From Ophiosphaerella korrae (lineage: Eukaryota > Ascomycota > Dothideomycetes > Pleosporales > Phaeosphaeriaceae), in the NCBI GenBank assembly GCA_028456385.1, contig JALNQF010000023.1:310001-374000 (forward strand): 64,000 nt of DNA, read 5' to 3'. The position numbers were made by a program, and so were the translations under genes. Positions 57,870 to 64,000 of this stretch are shown here, in pieces. Position 1 is the stretch's first letter; every line of letters starts with the position of its first letter. The notes under the pieces are model-generated. The model had not been told where the DNA came from and made no database searches. It worked only from the letters and a program-made list of their open reading frames with translations.

Positions 57870-59302
57870 GTCACATGGTTTAGGTTCTCGCAATCAACGT
57901 ACCCACGAGCATGAACCTAAAGCGTCGCGTCCCAGGGGTCCCCATGAGGAAGTATTATGCAGTTCTTGCGGAGTTCACGGAATCCTATGGCTTTGGAGAG
58001 AGGACATAGGGTGCCTTCAGGCGCAGTTACGATGGGTAAGGTCGAAGTGCTGTAGACCGGCTTCGTTAGTTCACACATGGCAATACTGCACATCAATTTA
58101 TGCGAATGTTATCCCAAGTGCTCGTAGCGCCATTCTCCTTCGTCTCAATCTCGTAGGGTCATGGCTCACCATGTCACGGGATCCGAGAGCTTGCTCCATC
58201 GCTCCTGACACGGCACTCTTGGGGCGATGTACGTGTAGTCAAAAGTGCAGCACCAACAGTCAGGCTAATGTCATGTCACAGGTCAGACAGGGAGATTTCC
58301 TGACTCCTAAAGCAGACTAATATTGTAGACAATGGCCAAAGTCCGGCGAAGCTTCGTGATGGTCCCGCAAAGTCTGATACAGATGTGGCAGGAACTTCGC
58401 AACAAACCCTTGAAATGACGAGCAATCCTGCATTACTTGGTGTTGGCAGTGGTGGAGGACTTTGACCTCTTCGGTTGTCCCATTGCTATAACGTAAAAGC
58501 ATAGTGAGAGCTTGAGCTAGGTTGAAGTGAGATCCAGGTTTCCGTCCGTACTGCCAACTCCAGTCGTTGCCCCCATGCATGAGTGGCAACGTAGTGTGGT
58601 CATGGTCTGACATCGTCCCGACGTTGGAACGAATCTTGTGTCAACCTTGTCTATTTCCTGACCTGTGCTGAGGTGTTTCAGTGCTAGAACGTGACTTCGT
58701 GAGCAACAACGTGATCGCGAAAATAATAAAGACTGGAAAGCTTTCTTCAACAAGCAAGCCTGAGGCCAGATCTATCCCTCAACCACAGGTGGAAGACTCA
58801 AACAAGAAGACAGAAAGAGGCATCGCTTGCGATCATGACCGGAGCCGCTGGTTCCCCACAAGCAAATGGAGCTTCGCAGCGGGATAGCGGAAGCAGAGGC
58901 GTCCGAGATGCCGCTCGTTTGACACATGAACTCACCCTCTCCCCAGTTGAGCCATCTATGACCTGGCTCGTGGTATGTCGTCACCTCCTCGCAAGATCCA
59001 TCAGTGTTCAGAGCTGGAGTAAGGTGATTTGTGGTTGAGTCAACGACGAAGCACTGTCGGGTCATCCTCGGCGACATATGCCTGGAGCACTGAGTCAGGC
59101 ACTAAGCGGTACTGACGATGTTGACCCAACATCTCGTTATGGGGTAGACTTCCGATTAATCGGCCTTTCAGAGGGATATGAACCCGCGTAAGTAGTCATT
59201 GAGCGTGAACTTCTCTTGCCCTCCAAGTAGTTATCCTTCTGGTACTTTCATCCTACAGCCATCAAGCACGGGAAGAAAAAAAAAAAAAATACATTGTCCG
59301 CA
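57870..59302. other. Unassigned stretch in the fossil cluster
   Basis: On the minus strand 58613-58317 reads MSDHDHTTLPLMHGGNDWSW ... LAQALTMLLRYSNGTTEEVKVL, moderately protein-like, and a hydrophobic stretch precedes it near 58740. I cannot name it; it may be a further decayed cluster gene. The rest shows nothing I can support. Confidence 0.3.
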
Positions 59303-60683
59303 ATGGGGTGGTTACTTGAAGGAGAAGGGCCAAAAGCAAACCCTCGAGGCGGAGGGCCCTACTCTCGGCTCAAAGAGCCTATGAGATTGTCTGGCGCCCT
59401 TTACGGGGTTGAGTATGTTGATATTACATCTCTTCTGGGTAGAGAATATCCGAAAGCCAGTATCACCGAATGGATGAACGCTCCAAACAGCGATGAGCTC
59501 ATCCGAGACTTGGCCATAACTGGTAAGTAGAAACACTAGTCGAAGACGATATGCAATACAAGCACTGACACTCCCGGGCAGTCTCGCAGCGTGGAGCCGT
59601 CGTCTTTCGAGCTTAGGACGACGTAGACAATGAGATGCTGAAAAAGATAGCTCTCAGGCTTGGCGAGCTGACTGGGCGACCAGAAGAGTGCGGGCTTCAC
59701 ATCCACCCAGTCTTCAACAGCGCGAGGGAGGGTCTGGAGGAGGACAACCAGATTAATTGCGTCAGCTCCGAGGATCGCAAGAAGGTGTACAACAGCAAAA
59801 AAAGGCCAATCACACAACAACTGGCACTCAGATGTGGGCTTTGAGGCTGTTCCAGGCGATTATTCCGTCTTTATCGTGCCAAAAGTTCCGGAGACTGGAG
59901 GAGGTATGTACATTGAGTGCCTCAGATTTCCATTCGAAGCTTGCAGGCTAACGCGGAGTGCATAGACACCATGTTTGCATCCGGATGCGAGGTAAGTGAC
60001 AGAAGGCGATCTGCTGACCGCAAACTAACACCAATGTCTCAGCTTTACGATCGTCTCTCGAAGCCCATGCAGCAGTTTGTTGAGAACCTCACGATCATCA
60101 ACGGAAGCCCAGTACGTGCCACGGCACATTCTATCCACGAGGCATGTTGTCTTGTGGGTCTGCTGACATGTTGATAACAGTTCATTGGAGGACGCAGTGC
60201 GAGCAGACAACCCCAATTTGTACGCAAAAGAGCGTGGTTGTCCTCAAAACTCCGGGCTTCACTTCCGACACGAACAGCCCTTTGTGCGAACGAATCCGGT
60301 GACGGGATGGAAGTCGATTTATGCCCTGGGCCAGAACACGATATCGATCAAGGATCTTGCACCAGAAGAGAGCCAGATGCTGCTCGACTGGATCATCGGC
60401 ATTCTGTACAAGAACCATGATACAACGGTCAGGATCAAATACCTCAATCGCAACGATCTCGGTAAGTCCCATTTGAAATGAAGAAGCCGCGGACAATACA
60501 TGTATCCTTATTCTGGTGCTGAGTCATCTTACAGTCATCTGGGACAACCGGAGCACATTCCATTGTGTGACATGGGATTATGATCATCTTGGACCTCGTA
60601 AAGGGAAGAGAGCATTGGGTATTGGCGAGAAACCGTATTTGGATCCAAATTCGAAATCGCGTACGGAAGACCTTGGTCATTGA
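59303..60683 (+). pseudogene. TauD-type Fe(II)/2-oxoglutarate dioxygenase, stop plus frameshift
   Basis: Fungal taurine-dioxygenase-like oxygenase. Exons: 59303-59522, 59582-59903, 59966-59991, 60043-60111, about 60190-60461, 60535-60683. Family blocks in order: MRLSGALYGVEYVDITSLLG, WMNAPNSDELIRDLAIT, RGAVVFRA followed by TAG (59614-59616, where relatives usually have Gln), RLGELTGRPEECGLHIHPV, the iron-binding WHSD, TMFASGCELYDRL, RTNPVTGWKSIYALG, and the distal-His/Arg block WDNRSTFHCVTWDYDHLGPR with RALGIGEKPYLD. A run of seven A (59797-59803) is one base too long, or two too short, to link RKKVYNSK to WHSD. The acceptor of the fifth exon is uncertain. All catalytic residues remain; only the stop and the A-run break it. 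Confidence 0.85.
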
Positions 60684-61378
60684 AGAACTTTGATTCAGAT
60701 GTATCCAATATTGTTGTGGAGGGAAACCAAGTAGTTGCGCATCGAATGTAATGCTGGTTAAGCCGCGATTCTACCAGTTGGCGAATATCACCATTGAGGC
60801 CATCACCAATGCTGGCGCGGCTGACGAGCTTGTCGCGGACGTTGGTGCGTTGACGACGAGCGAACGTGGCAGTCTAGGCATTTCCATTTCCCTTGAGGAT
60901 CCGGATCAGACGGGTACAGCCGAGAGAGGCGCGCTGGCGGAAGGCGTAATTGGACGTCGAAGTCTTGGCTTCCTCGTGGACACACTCCAGCGCACCACCA
61001 CCACACACGCTCCCCAAGCCATCACGTTGATCGCCCCGCGAGGACATGGCAACATCGTGCGCGCGGACATTGTGCCCAAGCGCATGCACGACGTCGACAA
61101 TGTCGAGGCGACGGCGGCGCTCGCAGAGCCTTTGCAACTGTACACGGACGAATCGTGGACAGCATCCACCTCTCTGTCGACGCTCTGCCGTCTCGTCGTA
61201 GCAAGAGGTCCTGCTGCCCGGCCAGCATCATATGGGAGCTCGTCGGAGGGCAGCTACCTGAAACTCTATGTCGGCCACCCGGCGGAAGGCTATGCCGCCA
61301 CTGCCTGCGGGCGCATGGTACGGCTGGTTCGCGAGGAGAGGGCGGCCGGGAGTCCTCATGATAGCGCGGCGCGCAACG
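60684..61378. other. GC-rich stretch with an unsupported open frame
   Basis: A plus-strand frame of 241 codons (60751-61476) is open but shows no motif I recognise, and its 3' end overlaps the better-supported small gene at 61379 in another frame. The minus strand is also open in places, as GC-rich DNA often is. Confidence 0.3.
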
Positions 61379-61758
61379 ATGGCAGACGGAGGAGCGCTTG
61401 TTCCACCAGGCTATACGCAATTTCGATGGAAATGTGTACGTCATGCGAAGGTGTACTCGTCCGACAGCGTTACTAATCATGTGGCATTTAGAACCATTGT
61501 CGACAAACCTTCACGGAGAGAGTCCGAGAGCTTGAGCCTGGAGCTTGCGGTGAGTGGATCAAAACGCTCGCCGATGCTCAAGGAAGTGGTAAGACCAAGT
61601 CTCAGACTACCGTTACAACATCGAAAGCGAATGAGGCATCGCGGTCTGAGAAGTCTCGAGATGGAACACGGTCTAGAAAAGACGGCAAAAGGGGCACGGC
61701 CACCTCTCATGGCACCTTGTCATCTCCACAAACCGACAACGGCACCATTGAAGGGTAG
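61379..61758 (+). CDS. Small Cys-containing protein, PPGYTQFRWKC type
   Basis: Two exons (61379-61450 and 61492-61758, intron 41 bp with a ttactaat branch region) give 112 residues. The N-terminus MADGGALVPPGYTQFRWKCV with CRQTFTERVRELEPGACGEW after the splice resembles a short fungal module in which an aromatic/basic R-W-x-C stretch precedes an EL.PGA helix, often at the start of longer proteins of unknown function. The rest is Ser/Thr/Lys-rich (SKANEASRSEKSRDGTRSRK). The stop overlaps a GTAGGT, so a further intron and more exons are possible. Function unknown. Confidence 0.45.
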
Positions 61759-62014
61759 GTGCAAGTGCGGCGTTTAGGTATGGAAGGAAATACGGAAGAG
61801 ATCATAGTGTTACGATCGAATAGGGAAGCAACAACTGCCGTAAAGAGAGTATGACCTGCCCTTGAATAACTCATGCTAGGGAAGGACGGACAGTCAAGGC
61901 TCAGGTACGCCTCTACGATGACGAAAAAGAAAATCACCTTGCAGTTGCAGTAGCCATATATATTCTTGCCAAACCGCTCTTCTTTTCCTTTTCTCTTCTT
62001 CAACATTCTTAACG

Positions 62015-63344
62015 ATGGTATTGGTGAGTCCTCGCCCCAGCACAATCCCGTTCAATCTTGAAGTATCCTGCTACCCTCATGTATCACGCGTACCCTTTCC
62101 CGCTTCCTACAAGCATCTTTCACCATCAACAAGACTTGGGGCAGATTGCTGACTAATTAAATATAGATTACAACTGTAGCAGTTATCGTCGCTGGCGTGA
62201 GCTTCGTGGCCCAGCCCGTCATCACATTCGCTCTTGGGGAGCTCTCGGGGTGGTTGCGGCGCCGGCGGGAGGAAGAACTGGCCGGCGCCCAGGCATGGGA
62301 CGTGGCGGTTTGGACCGCCGAGCATCTGGTGGAGGAGGAGGAGGCGGAGACGCTGGCCGTGGTGAGGGCCGCGGCCACCGGGCCGCGCCTGGGGAGAAGG
62401 GAGGTGTCGGTCCGGGGAGTGGCGTCCTCGGTCGAATCGGCACTCCCGACGGACTCCGGCGGCGCTGGTGGCCCGGCAGCCGCAGCAGCAGCAGGGGGGG
62501 TGACGGCAGCGGCGGAGGGTGAGGAGGGTGGGAGGTAAGGCATTTTTTTTTCTATCGTTTCAACGCGGTCGACGAGCATACACCTCTACGTGGTGACCGC
62601 GATCAACGTTGGATTGGCAACCCAACGGCTAAGATATGCTCTCTCTCTTTCTGGCAAGCAGGTGGGACTTCAAGGTACGTTCACTCTCTCTTTCATCTCG
62701 TCTCAGCTAATCTTTGGAGTACTCAGTTCTCGCATCGAAAGCGAAGATACCTACCGCCTATTGAAGCTAGAATCACTTCCGCCAAAGTCGAGGATCATTT
62801 CCATCAAAAGCCAGAATCACTTCCACCGAAATCCACAATCACATCCGCCGAAGTCCAGGATCATTTCCATCAAACGCCAGAATCGCTTCGATCAAATGCT
62901 ACGATCACTTCCGCCAAAGTCGAGGATCATTTCCATCAAAAGCCAGAATCACTTCCACCGAAATCCACAATCACATCCGCCGAAGTCCAGGATCATTTCC
63001 ATCAAACGCCAGAATCGCTTCGATCAAATGCTACGATCACTTCCGCCAAAGTCGAGGATCATTTCCATCAAAAGCCAGAATCACTTCCACCGAAATCCAC
63101 AATCACATCCGCCGAAGTCCAGGATCATTTCCATCAAACGCCAGAATCGCTTCGATCAAATGCTACGATCACTTCCGCCAAAGTTCAGGATCGTTTCCAT
63201 CAAAAGCCCAAACCGCTTTACTCCCGAATGCGTTCTCTCTCAATGACCTCAAGTCCAACCGCCCTATACTGCCGTCAAGAGGAGGAACTGCCGCTGCCAA
63301 TCATGTATCTAGTTGCTCATGTATCTAGTTGCTCATGTATCTAG
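62015..63344 (+). CDS. Membrane-anchored protein with seven 22-residue tandem repeats
   Basis: Four exons (62015-62023, 62167-62534, 62662-62674, 62727-63344) give 335 residues in a continuous frame. The N-terminus MVLITTVAVIVAGVSFVAQPVITF is a membrane anchor or signal anchor; an Arg/Glu-rich segment and an Ala/Gly-rich linker follow. A 13-nt micro-exon (encoding WDFK) links to FSHRKRRYLPPIEAR and then seven units of a 22-residue repeat, alternating ITSAKVEDHFHQKPESL-type and ITSAEVQDHFHQTPESL-type. The tail ends in the 16-bp minisatellite. Acceptors show good branch points (gctaag, gctaat) and pyrimidine tracts. If exon 2 is not spliced it ends at a TAA (62536-62538) as a 126-residue protein. 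No family recognised. Confidence 0.5.
62772..63220. repeat. 132-bp tandem repeat, three identical copies plus a partial one
   Basis: Unit starts at 62772, 62904, 63036 and 63168; the first three copies read as identical and the fourth is partial and diverged. Each 132-bp unit is itself two 66-bp halves. Because 132 is a multiple of three, open frames stay open through all copies. Confidence 0.92.
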
Positions 63345-63412
63345 TTGCTCATGTATCTAGTTGCTCATGTATCTAGTTGCTCATGTATCTAGTTGCTCAT
63401 GTACCTAGTTGC
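63301..63412. repeat. 16-bp minisatellite, seven copies
   Basis: Unit TCATGTATCTAGTTGC, head to tail; the last copy has one change (TACC). A related larger unit (CCGCTGCCAATCATGTATCT) recurs at about 63290 and 63430. Confidence 0.92.
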
Positions 63413-63424
63413 TTTTCTCCATAA

Positions 63425-63535
63425 AACCGCCGCTGCCAATCATGTATCTAGTTGTTTGTCTCTACAGAACTGCCACTGTTGATTGTGTATCTGGTTATTT
63501 GTCTCTATAGAACCGCCACTGTTGATTATGTGCCG
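63425..63535. repeat. About 50-bp degenerate tandem repeat
   Basis: GTATCTAGTTGTTTGTCTCT followed by AGAACTGCCACTGTTGATT recurs with small changes as GTATCTGGTTATTTGTCTCT and AGAACCGCCACTGTTGATT. Confidence 0.7.
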
Positions 63536-63661
63536 GGGGGAGTCCTACCTGTTGCTACAAGGGGGGAACACATACGGATTGCTAGCGTGGTTCGGGCCCC
63601 ACTGGCTAGATGCATTGACTATGCCTTTTTGTATGAGGATTACTAAGTAAAATACATCAGG

Positions 63662-64000
63662 TTACCATTTTGTATGTCCGCCACCCGCCATTATTACCGC
63701 CCAGCAGCGCTGCTTCATGGATCTGATATATTTGAGGTAGTCGTCGATTCTAATTTTATCCCACTCCTCCCTCATGTATTGCATTAGTTCAGCCTCTGTA
63801 TGCGGATACCGCTTCTGTACTCGATATTTCAGAAGGCGCCAAACGTTCTCAATAGGGTTCAAATCCGGCGAGTTTGCTGGCCACTCTGCTTTATTAATAC
63901 CCATTGCCATATAGGCTCTAGTAGTCTTCCGAGAGGCATGGATACTACTATTGTCCTCAATATAGATCGGTCGCCTGCCCTCGTTCTGGTGCTCGCGCTG
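63662..64000 (-). mobile_element. Tc1/mariner-type transposase, C-terminal part, runs off the window
   Basis: On the minus strand the visible 113 codons read IYIEDNSSIHASRKT (second catalytic Asp), then EWPANSPDLNPIENVWRLLK (third catalytic acid) and a C-terminal helix ending GGGHTKW. This is the DDE/D end of a Tc1/mariner-family transposase with no stop or frame change in view. The N-terminal half and the right terminal repeat lie outside. The left terminus should lie just below 63662; none is firmly identified. Confidence 0.85.

Noticed and set aside
49553..60683. Frameshifts as simple sequencing errors
   Set aside because: The 7-kb myosin and other core genes show none, and several remnants also have substitutions to stops or are truncated. 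A few single indels, such as the A-run at 59797-59803, could still be errors.
60751..61476. 241-codon plus-strand frame
   Set aside because: No motif recognised, other frames are also open, and it overlaps a better-supported spliced gene. Kept only as a note.
63301..63412. Regular short repeats resembling a CRISPR array
   Set aside because: Units are 16 bp, head to tail without spacers, in a eukaryotic genome; it is a minisatellite.

Overview
This is a eukaryotic window, most likely from a filamentous ascomycete. Genes are split by short introns (about 41-80 bp, GT..AG, with branch points such as ctaac or ctgac), and the core gene set is fungal: class II myosin, a SND2-like protein, a Bot1p-type mitoribosomal protein, APC3/Cdc27, a Whi3/Scw1-type RNA-binding protein and HET-domain allorecognition genes. 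Pleosporales/Dothideomycetes is my inference from gene content and style, not something proven here.

Region A (about 0.2-35.2 kb) is a conserved chromosomal segment with intact genes. In order these are transaldolase, Cu/Zn superoxide dismutase, a Red1-like zinc-finger protein (minus strand), class II myosin heavy chain, a decayed hypothetical gene, a small PPxY-like gene, an MFS hexose transporter, a VOC/glyoxalase-like protein, NADH-cytochrome b5 reductase, a two-RRM RNA-binding protein behind a 4-kb gene-free GC-rich stretch, mitoribosomal mS45, a SND2/TMEM208 membrane protein and the APC/C subunit Cdc27.

Region B (about 35.2-43.2 kb) is AT-rich and repeat-laden. It holds a HET / NB-ARC / TPR (NLR-like) pseudogene with nonsense codons at conserved Trp/Arg positions, and a degraded pogo/Fot1-type DNA transposon split by a long inverted repeat. 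Two solo LTRs with perfect 5-bp target-site duplications are present, one of them sitting in the centre of the inverted repeat. A broken zinc-finger gene follows.

Region C (44.0-48.7 kb) is one intact gene for a 1542-residue, disordered, Ser/Pro-rich protein with repeated LRxSMR motifs.

Region D (49.5-60.7 kb) looks like a graveyard: a multi-C2H2 pseudogene, a HET fragment, and then what reads as a fossil metabolic gene cluster. The cluster has a truncated homoserine O-acetyltransferase-like gene, divergent from an ATP-grasp/methyltransferase fusion, an unknown gene, a Gfo/Idh/MocA oxidoreductase and a TauD-type dioxygenase. The recognisable members carry frameshifts and some also carry stops, while the 7-kb myosin gene in the same window is clean, so general sequencing error is an unlikely cause.

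Region E (61.4-64.0 kb) has a small Cys-containing gene, a spliced gene encoding seven 22-residue tandem repeats (three identical 132-bp DNA units), a 16-bp minisatellite, and the 3' part of a Tc1/mariner transposase running off the right edge.
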